From NCBI RefSeq assembly GCF_035222485.1, contig NC_085924.1:434001-498000 (forward strand): a stretch of 64,000 nucleotides of DNA. Reading direction: 5' to 3'. The first letter of the stretch is position 1. Each line of letters starts with the position of its first letter. Shown in pieces: positions 43,901 through 56,356 of the stretch. This stretch comes from Podospora pseudoanserina. Lineage: Eukaryota; Ascomycota; Sordariomycetes; Sordariales; Podosporaceae. Made by a program: the position numbers and the translations under genes. Below the pieces are notes generated by a model. It saw only the letters and a program-made list of their open reading frames with translations. It was not told the origin of the DNA and did no database searches.

Positions 43901-44581
43901 CAAGCTGGCTACTGCTCCGATTCATATCAGCGGCCCGTCCAATGGATCCTGACTTCGAAGATCTCCGGAGATACTAAACAGACGGACACGGGCTCAAGAA
44001 TGCTGATGGTCGTGATCAGCCCCCACGAAGCGGAGATTATCAAGTCTCAGATTCTCCGGGACTCCAACGTCGCGGGCACTCTGCACAGCTACCTCCCACG
44101 TTCGAGTCTCTCTTTCCGGAGTATGGAAGACCTCAAGACATTTACATACCCGTTCATGACACCAACGCAGCTCGAAAAGTGGACACCGCCCCCAGAGCTG
44201 ATCATGCAGCTCAACCTCTTTGCCGGGCAGCTCTATCTTCGCAGTTATGAAGAATATGTCCGGATGTGTCGGTATCTCGGGCTGTCGTTTACCGAGAACA
44301 AGAGTGATGGTTCTGGCGGGGTTGTGGTTGGAGCGGATGGGTTTGTTGGTCGCGCTGGTGGGAAGGGCTATGAGGATTGTCCTTTTGAGGAGAGTCCTGT
44401 TGGGTTCTTGAGCGTGCTTTACAAGAGGTTGAGGAGGGATTGTGCAAACATTGATAGGACGCACATGGGGACTGTTTTGGCGGGAGGGATTCTGACGGAG
44501 AAGGATTTTGAGAGGATTGGTGATGATGAAGAGGGGACTGGAGGTTTGGAGAAGGGGGTAGGACAGATGAGATTGGATTGA
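34903..44581 (+). CDS. Giant P-loop protein with DUF6606, DUF3638 and DUF3645 domains
   Basis: Three exons, 34903-35209, 35274-43103 and 43173-44581, give 3181 residues in perfect phase; exon 2 alone is 7.8 kb. The N-terminus (FAIHHVFLPPKVPQSDD) is the DUF6606 start. DUF3638 begins with WPEYVLLEVEQGILIRPVQ and contains a Walker-A-like loop, NMGEGKSS, at about residue 2090. DUF3645 is at about residue 2405 (PYRAKD...FSHTDVVIVLT). A motif FLDQAHTRGTDLRLP near residue 2680 resembles helicase motif II (DEAH) but with Gln for Glu. The arrangement suggests a SecA- or helicase-like ATPase, yet no member has a settled function; database names such as ubiquitinyl hydrolase are not evident in the sequence. 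The start ATG is the first of two close in-frame ATGs (34903, 34909). Confidence 0.88.
35210..35273 (+). other. Intron 1 of the giant gene
   Basis: 64 bp, GTAAGT...CAACAG, phase 1, with GCTAACA branch site. Confidence 0.85.
43104..43172 (+). other. Intron 2 of the giant gene
   Basis: 69 bp, GTGAGT...CAACAG, phase 1. It joins VTKDTLVQ to ACMRMRKLGSGQS. Confidence 0.85.
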
Positions 44582-45776
44582 TGGTTTGGTGTCGTTTGAA
44601 GAGAGGTTGGTTGGGTTGGAGATTGTTTGGAGATGGTGATTTGGGGAGATGGATATCGAGCTTGGGGGTTTCTGCTCTTTGGGTATGGTTTATTGTTGGA
44701 CTTATTTGTCTGGATACAAAGATGGGTTGCGAGGGTCATTGTTGATACCTCTATGTTGTGAATTTTAACAAGTACTAGCAAATAATGGGATGTTGGGTCT
44801 GTAAATTGCGGACGCTGTAATTATAGCGGTTGTCCCCTGTAACCTGACTGCCTGTGCTAATAGGGGCGCGCACTGGGAGCGCACTGTGCAATCCCTGGCG
44901 CTGGGCGCAGTAAGATAATGGCCGCTACTGAGCAGCCACAGCCGCATCACAAAGCCCCCCCCGCATTCTCAGGTTCCTCTACTCTCCCACTCACAACCTT
45001 TGACTGTCTGGGTCACCTTTCTCGACTTCAAACGAGCTCATTATATCTCAAGTCTCAGGCTTTCAGTGGGACACTCAGGTATGGTGTTTGTCACCGTTCT
45101 TTTTGATGAGATCAATGGCCAACGATCTAACGAATTTCCAGACTTGCTACAGAGTAACATCAAGCCCGCTACCTGCGCCGCAAGCCCCCTGCCGTTGGTT
45201 ACACCACAGGCATCGTCGGGTGGGCTGCAGTCACTGAGATCTCTCAGTAGAGTCTATCTGGTGGAGGAACAGCATTATAGCCGGGATTATGGAGAGGTTT
45301 TATCCCCTTAATTCACCATGTGGCACAGCACAGGGCCAGAATGCAACGCGACACCAACCTTGAGCGCATCTAGAGGACACCCGCAGGTGGAGATCCTGGA
45401 ATGAAACTTGGACTGTTGTGGGGTCGGGAATCGCTCGAGGTTCACCTCTCGACCATCTCGACCGACCCTCGCTTCCTCGCGGCAAACTGCTTCGTGGGGG
45501 CAGCGTGGTAGATTCAAGGGGCGAGTGCGCCTGTTGGCTCGGATGCGGCCATCGTGGGTTCCGTTCTTTTCCATTTTCTGAGCCTCACGCTTGCCGTTGA
45601 TGGGCGCTTGTGACGGGCGGGAGAGAGAATCGCGTTTCCTTTTTCCCCCGGCCTCTCCTCGTTTCCCTCTCTTTCTTTTCCTCGTTCCCGTTTTGCACAC
45701 ACGGTTTCCTATTACGTTGCGGTACTTCCTATCTTTACAGGGGTCGAGAGCAGCACGCGCTGTGATCCGCCAGAAA
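44582..45776. other. Spacer and long pyrimidine-rich leader
   Basis: No gene is seen. From about 45640 to 45700 the plus strand is dominated by C and T (CTTTTTCCC...CTCTCTTTCTTTTCC), the kind of pyrimidine tract found upstream of transcription starts in filamentous fungi. The next gene's ATG is at 45777. Confidence 0.5.
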
Positions 45777-46818
45777 ATGAGGACTGCCACGGCAGCAACT
45801 ATCCTGCTGCTATCAGCAGCGTCAGGGCTGTTTGTGTCGGCGCAGAGCGATGGTCCGTCTCAGTTCTCGAGTTTCTTATACCCAGTGCAAGATGATGATT
45901 CGGAAACCTACCACTTTATGGACACGGTGAATGTCCAGTACATTAGTAGCTTCACCAGGGGCACCCTGTGGACGTTCTGCAAGCCCGGTATAGGAGAGAC
46001 GCGTACGTTCACCACATACCTGACCCAAGCAGCCAGCATATTCTCATAGACATTGCTGACACCGCTTAACAGAATTTATCCAAGAGGCACCCGGCTTCAA
46101 CGCTACTGTGCCCGTCCTTCTCAATCTCACCTCGGCTACGCCGTGCTGGTTCAATCTTAGAAGCCCAGATGAGAAGTATGGTGCCAATAGCCAAACGTTC
46201 AACGTTATCGGCCAAGAGCGTAAGGGAGGGAGCAAGACGTTTGGGTTGGGAAATCCGCCGTCGAAAGAGTCCGCGTCGCCAAGTCAAACTCAAACGCAAA
46301 CACAAACGACAACCTCCACGTCGACTTCCACAAGTGCGAGTTCAACGACCCAGTCATCGACAACCCAGACTGATGCTGCCGCCAACCAAACTGATGACAG
46401 TTCACGGACACCGACAAGCGGAAGTGTCCAACCGAGTTCGAATGATGCTCCGAGTTCAGGTCTCAGCGCAGGGGCATCGGCGGGTATGGCCGTCGGCGTG
46501 ACGGTGGCAGTCATTGCCGTGGGAGCTGGCGCGTTCTGGCTCTGGAGGCGCAAAAGGAGAGGCGGGAAACTTCCAGTGGAAGACTACCAACAACCACCAA
46601 CAGGGCCCTATGGGAACGGTGATGTCTATGCCAAAGTTGGAGCTCCGCCAAATTATGCGACAGCTCTAGGTCCTGCGACTCATCATTCCTATCAGCAATA
46701 TCCACAGCATCAGTTTGGTGGGGAGTTGGGAACAGCAAACTCTCCGATGGAGATGGGGGGAACAAATGTGTGGCCTGCGAATGGCCTTGGGGGGCGGGCG
46801 CATGAGATGGCTGGCTGA
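45777..46818 (+). CDS. Single-pass cell-surface protein with Ser/Thr-rich stalk
   Basis: Exons 45777-46002 and 46073-46818 give 323 residues. The ATG at 45777 is preferred to upstream in-frame codons because it starts a signal peptide (residues 1 to about 24, ending VSAQS). An extracellular domain with a few Cys/Trp and N-glycosylation sites (NAT, NLT) follows, then a low-complexity TQTQTQTTTSTSTSTSASS stalk, one transmembrane helix (GMAVGVTVAVIAVGAGAFWLW), a basic stop-transfer RRKRRGGK, and a Pro/Gly/Gln/Tyr-rich cytoplasmic tail. The layout resembles fungal Mid2/WSC-type wall sensors and many anonymous surface proteins, but no WSC cysteine domain is present. The function is unknown. Confidence 0.75.
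46003..46072 (+). other. Intron of the surface-protein gene
   Basis: 70 bp, GTACGT...TTAACAG, phase 1, with GCTGAC and GCTTAAC as possible branch sites. Confidence 0.75.
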
Positions 46819-47914
46819 TGGGTTTGTCATTATTGGGGGACCTTAATTCTGATATGCTTTCTAGGTAGCGAGGACGTTCATGGTTGGGGGTTGGGGGTTG
46901 CATGCCGTCTGGTTGAAACACACCCATACTTGATGTTATTTGGACATTCTCATATCATGACAGACCAACTTTATCGCAAGCATCCAGACCCCGCAAGGCA
47001 TCCACGGGCTTGTTTCCCGCAAGATCTCGGGGCCGGACCTCGAGAAGCATTTTGCCAACCGTTGCCGGCAAAGTCAAACGATGGTACGCCATTGTATTCC
47101 TCATCAACAGTCAGCATCACCCGCGGACTTCGGCTACCGGATACCCCAATAGGATGTGCGACTTCTTCCAAGAAACCAAGATGGCGTAAGCCAGAAGGAG
47201 TGGCTGACCGCATACCCCTTACTCCAAAACCACTCTACACCACCACCACAACCCCGAATCAACCCCCAGAAAAGGGAGTAAGCCCCGAGCCGGATGATAC
47301 CGCCCCATTGATTCATTCATCATCACCTTTCCCGCCGTCAGTGATTGGGCAATCGCAATTCCCGCCTTCAAACGAAAAGGTTCCTGCATGAACGAATGAC
47401 CCATATAGTCCCCGTTGGTAGCCTATAAGACTTGGCCGCTATCTCGTTCCAAGAAACCTGGGTACTTCAGCCTGATATGCAAGTCGTAATAAACACCCAC
47501 ACTTGCGCTAGGTACTGGTAAAGATCATCATACTAGGTACCATACTCCCCCGCATTCATGTACACTCTAAACCATGTTGGCAAGTCGTATTCCTCCCAAG
47601 CCAAAAAGTCCGGAGCACCGGTTTCCATGGGTCACCTGGGGCCATTTCAATCTATGAAAGTGTGTCTGGAATATTTACCGGGACGCCGGCACAATGGGTT
47701 GTTTGACGAAAGATTGAAATCAAGGACCTCTCATCCAGACTAAGTAGACGAGTGAGACGTAGTCAGCGTGCGGGGAGAATGAAACCATAAGCAGTCCCAG
47801 AAGGATGTGGTAGGTATATATAACCGAGGCATCCGGACAAGGGCGGGTGGGGTTGGTTGGTGCCAGCCTGGTCTGGGTATTGTAGTGTCGGTTTTTGGAC
47901 TTGAGAGAAAAAAC
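46819..47914. other. Intergenic region
   Basis: About 1.1 kb between the surface-protein gene and the aldose epimerase gene. A 166-codon frame (46891-47391) is rich in Pro/Ser/Thr and has no signal or family features, so it is left uncalled. The aldose epimerase promoter must lie at the right end. Confidence 0.4.
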
Positions 47915-49366
47915 ATGAGGTTCTCGACAACGTTCATCATGGCCGCGGTCGCTCAGGCAGCGGCGGTCGTTCGCCAGACTGAAGGGTTTGCCCCGGGTGC
48001 TGATGGGAAATATACCATTTCCGCTCCTGGGATCAAGGCTCAGGTATGTCCTTTTTCATGAACATGGCGTGATCGTGTCCCTTGGCGGCGAATTCAATTC
48101 AAAAGAGGGGAAGACGGAAGCATTCACACTGACAAACTTGAAAATAGTTCATCCCCTACGGCGCCACGCTCACCAACCTCTTTGTTAGAGATAAGAACGG
48201 CGATGATATTGATGTTGTCTTGGGATACGACGACATTGACTACTACCGTCAGTACACCATGATTCAAACAAAAAACAGCCTGATCTCTTTCCCTCCCCAC
48301 AAAACTTTAGGCGAAGATGCAGCAGCAACTTGATCACTGGACCTTGACTGACAGCTCGCTCGCTTCCAGCCGTCGACCCAGGCCATCCCGTCTACAACGC
48401 CATCCCGGGACGCTACGCCAACCGCATCGGCAACGGGAAATACTCCATCGGCGGCGTCGAGTACACCACGCAGAAAAACGACGGCGACAACACCCTCCAC
48501 AGCGGGACGAACAACTGGTCGTTCCGCTTCTGGGAGGTGACTGCCCTGTCGGAGGACTCGATCACTTTTTCGATTTTGGACAAGTCCAACTCTTCCCAGG
48601 GGTTTTTCGGCGATGTCAAGTCGAGCGTGACATACAGCGTTACCGACAGCACGTGGAAAATAAAGATCACGGCTGATTCGCTTGATCAAAAGACTCGTTT
48701 GTTTTCCCCCTTTTCCCTTTTTCGTCTCGGTTTGCCGCATTCTAACACTCCGATCGAAAAGCGATCCTCCTGACTCAGCACACCTACTTCAACCTCGACG
48801 CCTACCGCAACCCGGCCACCTCCCTGATCTGGGACCACACCCTCCACCTCCCCTACTCCTCCCGCTACCTCGAAGCCGACCAAGGCGCCCTCCCCACCGG
48901 CAAGATCCTCACCGCCGCCCCGGGCTCCATCAACGACTTTGCCTCCTCCGCCAACCTCAAGTTCGGCCACTCCCGTGATGACCCCAAGTTCCAGGGCAAC
49001 TGCGGCGCCAACGGCGCGTGCGAGGGGTACAACGGGTACTGGCTCATCGAGGACGCCCCCGAGGACGCGGTCGTCCTGACGCTGGCGAGCGAGTTTAGTG
49101 GTGTCAAGGCCGAGCTGAGGACTGATCAGCCCGGTGTGGTGATTTATTCTTGCTCGTGGATGGACGGGAGCGCGGACGTGAAGAAGAGCACCCAGGGGCT
49201 GGGGGAGAAGAACAACAAGGTTGTCAAGAGCAGCTGTGTCGCGATTGAGGCGCAGGATTACCCTGATGGGATTAACAAGCCGGAGTGGGGACGTCTCGAG
49301 AAGCAGATCTTTGGGCCGGGGGAGCGGTATGTTCAGGAGACTTCTTGGACTTTCGGACTGGTTTAA
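47915..49366 (+). CDS. Secreted aldose 1-epimerase (mutarotase)
   Basis: Four exons, 47915-48043, 48148-48247, 48370-48696 and 48762-49366, give 386 residues with all phases consistent. A short hydrophobic N-terminus (FIMAAVAQAAAVV) acts as signal peptide. The galactose-mutarotase fold is recognised from PYGATLTNLFV, DPGHPVYNAIPGRYANRIG, the catalytic-site His120 (NTLHSGTNNW), His192 in TQHTYFNLD and the catalytic base Glu348 in IEAQDYPDGIN. It interconverts alpha and beta anomers of hexoses. A secreted form may act on sugars released from plant polymers, consistent with the pectate lyase elsewhere in the window, though the two are not neighbours. No lesions were seen. Confidence 0.88.
48044..48147 (+). 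other. Intron 1 of the aldose epimerase gene
   Basis: 104 bp, GTATGT...AAATAG, phase 0, joining GIKAQ to FIPYGATL. Confidence 0.75.
48248..48369 (+). other. Intron 2 of the aldose epimerase gene
   Basis: 122 bp, GTCAGT...TTCCAG, phase 1, joining DIDYY-P to VDPGHPV. Confidence 0.75.
48697..48761 (+). other. Intron 3 of the aldose epimerase gene
   Basis: 65 bp, GTTTGT...GAAAAG, phase 1, with TCTAACA branch site. It joins DQKT-P to ILLTQHTYF. Confidence 0.75.
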
Positions 49367-50801
49367 GAGTCGAGGGAAATGTGAGGGGTTGTTGGAGGGG
49401 ATCAAGGAGAGATAAGTATATTGGTGGAATGGTGGTATGAGTTCAAAATCATTCGGTACATACTTGTAGTCTGCTTTGAAGAAAGTTGGTTTGTTGACGT
49501 TGAGAAAGAAAGCTTTCCATTATGAGGTGCTGAGCACAGATACGCCCTACCGAAGCCTTGAGTGAAGTTAACCTTTCTTGATGTACCGGTAATGAAAAAC
49601 ATGGGGCTTTCAGCTTTTCAAGATAAACAGTCCGTCCACATGGCAATAACCGTGAAACAGCCATGTATGCAACTCTCAATCAACGCTTCTTTGAAACACC
49701 TAGCTTCTGCTCGCCCCCCTAACCGGAGCTTCACCTCCCAAGTCCCAAACCACACCAATCCCCTCAAACTATCAATCATCACTGTACCACCACCCCTTCC
49801 CGTCTCACCCGCAAACCGCGTCCCGCCACTCCGTCCCACACAAACCAACATTTGGAAGATCCCAACGGTCCGCGTACCAGGTCAATGACAGATGAAACAC
49901 CAGATCTACCCATCCCACTCCTCCCTTTCCCTTCCCGACCCTGAAGATCTCAGCTGATCCCTCCACCCACACCTGACGTCACAAATGGAGCTCTCCCTAG
50001 TCTACCGTTTCGAAAAGAGAAGATCCCATCGCGCGCCGCTAAACCTTTTATCCTTTATTTTTTTTTTTTTTTTTTGCCACAGTTTGCCTTCTCTTTACCC
50101 TGTGGAAGGAAAGTGTGTCCTGTCCCTCCCCTCTGACACATGTAACCTCTCACAAGCTTCACCTTTCACCAAACACCATAAACTTTGTCCGTCTGATACG
50201 TAGAGTAAGATAGATCTTCGAGATGGTGGGTATCCGCATTTTTTCTCGCCTGCTTGGTGCTACATAACATCCAACTCTTCCCCCCTTAAAAGTAATGCTG
50301 CTGCTAAACAAATGCAATATGCATCCTGCTCCCCCCTCCCAAACATACACATTAAGTAAAAACACAAAACGAAATGAAGAGCAGAAAGAAAAAAAAAAGT
50401 CTGTATCAGAAAATAAAGTGGCAGCACAAGAAAACAAGGGCAAAAAGACCCAGCAAATCCCTTGATAACCCACCACCCCCCCCCCCCTTAAAGCCCCCAC
50501 TAAGCAAAAAACGTTTTGCTATGCTGTCAAAAATAAAATAAAATGCTGCTGGCCAGCCACCCCTTGCCCGTTTTTGCTCCATGACTCCCCGCCCAAAAAG
50601 GTAGTGTGGTGTAAAGTGTGGTAAAAGGACATTCCCATCGGCCATTTGCGTGGTAATGCGTTATGTGGCTTTTGAAAAAGAAAAAGAAGTGTTGAATGAT
50701 ATAAAGTACCGTTAATAATCCCGCCCTGCCTTTCATGTAATCTTCCCTGTAGTAAATAATTCTTTCATACATAAAAAGACTTTTGTTCCTCGCGTCGTCG
50801 T
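49367..50801. other. Convergent spacer with low-complexity tracts
   Basis: About 1.4 kb between the aldose epimerase (plus) and DUF3405 (minus) stops. It holds a T run of about 18 near 50060, a C run of about 10 near 50476, and several A/G-rich stretches. No gene is seen. Long homopolymers make this a likely place for sequence errors. Confidence 0.5.
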
Positions 50802-52761
50802 TCATTCCTGGTCGTCCTTGATGTGCTTCATCGGATGCATTATGATATTGGGTGCAAATATTTGCCCGTCTTGCTGATGTAATAACCAGGGGAAGTCGAC
50901 GCCCTCCTCCAGCTTGCGGCCTGTCCACGCGCTGAAGATTTGACGAGGGAAGTCCGATTCCCACCAGAAAGTCAGGCCCATGCCCCGAGGGTGGTCGAGA
51001 TTGTCGGGGCCGTTGCCGGATTTGCTGGCCTGGGGCCCACCGCGCCACCACTCATCCTGCATCTTGTCATCGCCGTTGTCGCGGTGGAAGACGGGGTGCT
51101 GAGGGAAGCTGAGCTTGAGTCCGTGCCAGAGCGCAAAGCTTGGGAGAGTGGCCTCGCTTGGCACACGGATCCCTTGCTCGACTTGGGCTTGGTGAATGGC
51201 CAGGAGCAGCGTTCTGCTGCCACGCATGATGGCAGGTGGGCAGTAGTAGCGGGGTGTCTGAACGCCTTTCTTAAAGCCGTAAATCCACTCCTTGAACACC
51301 CAGCTATTCGGTTTGTTGGCGTCGTTGCAGTACGAGGTCGTGATCACGTCTGCCTCTTCACCGACGCCCCAGTGGAAGGTTTCGTTGCGCGGGTCGGATA
51401 CCGGAGGCTCGGGCCCAATGGGCAAGATCTCCCTCACTCGCATGGGACCCCAAGCCAAAGAGCCGCCGTTGTTCGCCTTGTCGACCTGCTTTGAGAATTC
51501 TTCGTAATCTCCGATTTCGTTAATCATATGCCAGAAAGTGGCACGCTCGAGGGCCTGCTTGCGGGGCTCCTCGCGCGCAAAGAGTGCCAGCCTGTCAAGC
51601 ATCTTGCCGGCATCACCCATGAAGCGCATGTCCATTTCGACCTGCCACCAGTGATCAAACTCGGGGTAAAAGAGCGCGAGGAGCTGCATGGGCTGGAACA
51701 CCTGCCACATGGTGCTAGCGTAGCTTGTTAGTTCGCCTGTCAGCCAAAACGAGATATGGGGGTTGTCGCCATCTCGACCCGGTTAGCTTACCGATGCTCC
51801 TCAACGTCCGGGTACCAGCTGTCCAGGAGCCGGTTGTCCCACAGAATCGCAATCGAGGCAAACTCGGGAGGAACGCCGGCATCCTTCAGACCTTGCTCGT
51901 ACAGCTCTCTCGAAGCAAAAATCTCGGGCTTGTATCCCTCGTAATCCTTCATGTCGACCAGAAGAATGACCTGGTACTCGCCACCGGACTTGAGCGACGT
52001 TTCAGCAATGAGCGAGCGGATGTAGTACATATCCTCAGACGAGTACTCGTATCCCTTCCACACGCGCACCACAATGGCGGTCCTCCTGCTTGGCTCAAAT
52101 TCGTGCCAGTGCCTGATTTCCGAGAAAGGGGCGTTCTTTCGGTAGGTGAATCGGGTCTCGATGCGCGTGTCGTTCAATGGCTCGGCGGCTTCGGGGAAGC
52201 GCTCTCGGTTTCGGTAGAAGCACTCATTCTGCAGCTTGCCCCAGTCAAGGTTGGCCCAGTCGACCTTTTGGCGCTTGTAGTCCTCCTTGTCTTCGCCGTA
52301 GCCATAGGGTCCGTAGCGGTTTTCGGCCGTCATGTAGGTCAAGTCAAAGCCGAGGGCCTCAAAGGAGCCGGCAAATGGGATTGGGTAGGCTGTCAATGGC
52401 ATTGTTTGTTAGAACAAAGAAAACCGCGTGAGATAACGACGCCGAAGGGAGCGCGCTTACGGCCATCAATCTCCTTCTCAACAAGGTCGTCGTCGGGGCT
52501 ATGTCCCAGAAGGTGTCCACGGGGACCGTAACAGGGAATGCGCGGAGCGAGTGGTGGTAGGACATTGTGAGTTGGCATCCGTTGTGGTTGTTTCCGCAGA
52601 TCGGGAAGCTGAAGGCCGAGCCGTGACCAGTGCTCTGAAACATCGTTGCGCATCGACACGGTGACGAACCAGACGAAGCATATGGCGAGGCCGACGAACA
52701 GCGCCTGACGACTGAAGGCCAGGCGCCGTATCTTGGGATGGGCCAAAGCCAGACGGTTCAT
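50802..52761 (-). CDS. DUF3405 protein, type II membrane topology
   Basis: Three exons on the minus strand, 52461-52761, 51792-52389 and 50802-51714, give 603 residues in phase. The N-terminus is short and basic, followed by one transmembrane helix (about residues 18-36, LFVGLAICFVWFVTVSM), so most of the protein should be in the Golgi/ER lumen or outside. The main part matches the fungal DUF3405 family: PYPIPFAGSFEALGFDLTYMTAENRYGPYGYG, RTAIVVRVWKGYEYS, ILWDNRLLDSWYPDVEEHR and EFDHWWQVEMDMRFMG. The D-x-D-like EMDMR and the topology suggest a glycosyltransferase-like role, but this is not established. The gene appears intact. Confidence 0.85.
51715..51791 (-). other. Intron 2 of the DUF3405 gene
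   Basis: 77 bp, GTAAGC...CGCTAG, phase 2. It joins VEEHR to TMWQVFQPMQ. Confidence 0.8.
52390..52460 (-). other. Intron 1 of the DUF3405 gene
   Basis: 71 bp, GTAAGC...TGACAG, phase 1. It joins EKEIDG-P to YPIPFAGSF. Confidence 0.8.
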
Positions 52762-54151
52762 GGCAGCGGCAGCTTTGGACGCGGGCGATTTGTCGCCCGG
52801 TCTGCTGTAGGTGAAGGCCTCCAGGTTGGCGGGTGGTGGGGGGATGAAGTGGGAAAATTACGGTTGGTGGCTTCTGGACTGCATCGATCGTGAGAAAGAG
52901 GGGAGCGGCGTCCGGGTAAAGACAACGACGCAGCGACAATAAACGAGCGACAGGAGCGACTGCAATAGGCAGAGGCAGAGTCAGGCTGTGAAAGCAAGCA
53001 AGCAAGCAAAGCAAGCCAGAACAAACAACCGCAGCGAACACAAGAACTCGGCACGATAATAAATGGAATGGAGAATGAATGAATGAATGAATGAATGGAC
53101 AGGTGCGACGGCCTGTGGTTTGCGAGTTTGCAGTTGGCAGGATCAAAAAATTGGGATTGCCAAGTGCCTGGAGCCCTTTCCTTCTCCCCTGAAGAAAAAC
53201 CCCTGAACGACGCGCTGACCAGTGGACTATCCCCACATATTTGCTTGGAAAGCCCCCGTTTGGGAAAAGATGGGGCGCTATCCGCTGCTGGGGTTCCCTA
53301 TCGGCACGACACAACCGCTTTTCCACCTCCCCGTTGCAAAGCCAAGCGCAGCGCCGAGACATTGCCTCCTCCAGCTGCGCTGCGTCTTTCCTGTTATCAT
53401 GTCGCATTTTATGCGTACACTTCTTGGACGGCTCGAGAACGGCTTGACTGGCATGGGCAATGGCGGTCTTTGTCAAAAATCAGATGAAATACACGTGTGA
53501 AAATCAGGGTCCGGCGTCAGATTGCAAGCTTGCTGCACTTCCAGGTTGGCGTCTGTCAGAATCAACATGGGTGCTTCCAGGTTAGCCCTGGATTCAAATG
53601 TTGGAAGTGGACACTTCGGATGGAGGCGACCTAAGCCAGATCAGGTTTAATATCCAATTCAGGGGGCTGTACCCCCACGATCACAGCGGATAAGGTGACG
53701 CGATCCCCCGCGAGAAGGTCGTGATAAGAACTTGTATGGATATTATTTGGGGGCACATGTAAATGCGCTTCACTACATTCTAATAATTTATCGTCATACA
53801 ATACCTTGGGGATGCAAAGTTGTGAGGACTCACACTTCTTCCAGGCCAAGACTGTGCTGCAACTCCAAACATGCGCCAAGTCAGCATCTCAGCATAGACC
53901 TACGGCTTACCTACTCGAAAGGGTAGCGAGCAATCTGCACCAGGGGGGAGACTTCATCCATTTTTCTGAAAGCATTAGCATTCTTCCGCTATCTTGACTG
54001 AATCATTCCTGCTTGCCTTTCATGATCCCGGGTATATCTCCAACTGCCTCAATATCGCCTCCTCGCCCAAAGTAACCAGAGACCGTTGGTTCCTAAACGT
54101 AAGTCGCAATCTCTCCCCAAAGCCAAGCCCTTTACCTCATGTCCAGCCACC
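52762..54151. other. Spacer with a GAAT microsatellite
   Basis: About 1.4 kb upstream of the DUF3405 gene and downstream of dim1. A GAAT tetranucleotide array of about six units sits at 53073-53097 and an AGCA/AGCAA stretch near 52990, both probably in the DUF3405 leader or promoter. No gene is supported. Confidence 0.5.
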
Positions 54152-54731
54152 TTAGTACCGATGTCTCGTGGAATAGTCCTTGGGGCTGACCACCAGACCA
54201 CGGCCCTTCTTCGCACCCCGATATACCGTCTCGATAATGTCGATGAGCTCCTGCTTGTCTTCCAGCACCCACTTGATCTTGTTGTTGTCACCGGTGCCCA
54301 GATCGATCATCATGTGCTTGTTGCGGAAGAAGAACATGAGGGTGCACTCGTCGTAGAGCTCGTACATTGTGTTGAAGTCGGGGACCTTCTCGATGTCGCA
54401 AACGTCTGGAGTAGAAAGTCATGGTTAGCGTTTGCTTTGCGCCAAAGCCAAAAAAAAAACAGACAGAAACGGAGGGAAAGCTTACAGATGACTGCAAAGT
54501 TCTTGACCTTGTCGGCGATGCGGTAGAGCACCTCATCTTGTCGCATACACGCACTGCTGCCATCTCTGCCAAACCTGATGACTACCAGGCGCTCTTCTTC
54601 GCTAAGGATAGCTTGGTCGACGTGCCAGCCCGTCTCCAAGTGTGGCAGTACGAAACTAGAAGCCGTTGGTTGGTTAGTAACTAACCGACAAAGACACAGG
54701 CGGCTAAGGGGAGGGGCTCAACATACGACAT
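54152..54731 (-). CDS. dim1: U5 snRNP / thioredoxin-like splicing factor Dim1 (Dib1)
   Basis: Three exons on the minus strand, 54727-54731, 54486-54655 and 54152-54405, give 142 residues, the exact family length. Only the ATG and two bases lie in the first exon. The protein matches the highly conserved Dim1/Dib1 (TXNL4A): LPHLETGWHVDQAIL, DEVLYRIADKVKNFAVIY, MFFFRNKHMMIDLGTG, and the nearly invariant end ETVYRGAKKGRGLVVSPKDYSTRHRY. It is a tri-snRNP component needed for pre-mRNA splicing in the nucleus. One oddity: the segment usually reading RFGRDWDPxCM is RFGRDGSSACM here, in a region that is otherwise strongly conserved. Confidence 0.93.
54406..54485 (-). other. Intron 2 of dim1
   Basis: 80 bp, GTAAGC...CTCCAG, phase 1. 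It joins FAVI-Y to VCDIEKVPDF. Confidence 0.8.
54656..54726 (-). other. Intron 1 of dim1
   Basis: 71 bp, GTATGT...TTCTAG, phase 2, right after ATGTC. It joins MS to FVLPHLETG. Confidence 0.75.
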
Positions 54732-55131
54732 GGTGATATATACGGGCTTGTCGCAAAACGGCTCGTGTAGTATTCGAAATGTAGATGATTTCGTTGATGA
54801 CGTAAAATTTGGCGCGCAGGAGCTGATGTAGTTGCTGCGGCAGGATTAGAAAAGAACGAGCAAGTTGAAGTGAGTGAACTTTCTGGACCGTCGCCTTCTC
54901 GAAGGCTGTCGAAAAGCCCCCACCGCGTTGCATCAGATTTGCTGACGTAACAGGGCCTGGCCTACCAGCCTTACGAAGCGCACGGTCCACTCGCTCTGTC
55001 GCGTCGACGCGTTAATGGTTTTTGGGGAGACCCCTCTATTGCCTCGTGAGCAACACCACCATTCAACAAGCCAGCACTTTCCAGCGTTGTCGCGAATCTT
55101 TCAATTTCCCAAATATTCTCAAGTCTTGAAA
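54732..55131. promoter_or_regulatory. Shared divergent promoter region of dim1 and thymidylate synthase
   Basis: 400 bp between the ATG of dim1 (minus) and the ATG of thymidylate synthase (plus). It must hold both promoters and leaders. It contains ACGCGT at 55009-55014 and ACGCGTT at 55009-55015, which look like MluI-box (MBF-type) elements typical of S-phase genes. That fits the thymidylate synthase side; the assignment is inferred. Confidence 0.5.
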
Positions 55132-56200
<1,069 letters not shown>

Positions 56201-56356
56201 TTCCAAGCTGATTTGGCATCATAGATAAAGTTGCAGGCGACTGGATATTCAACGCAAATAATTAGACATGTAAAGCAGAGGTGGTATATTCATCTGACAC
56301 AAAAGTCCATGCTACTTGTTCCTAAAACCCTTTTCCATAGCGGTATCAAACCTTTC

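Noticed and set aside
46891-47391. 166-codon frame downstream of the surface-protein gene
   Set aside because: Low-complexity Pro/Ser/Thr composition without a start context or family match; probably 3' spacer.
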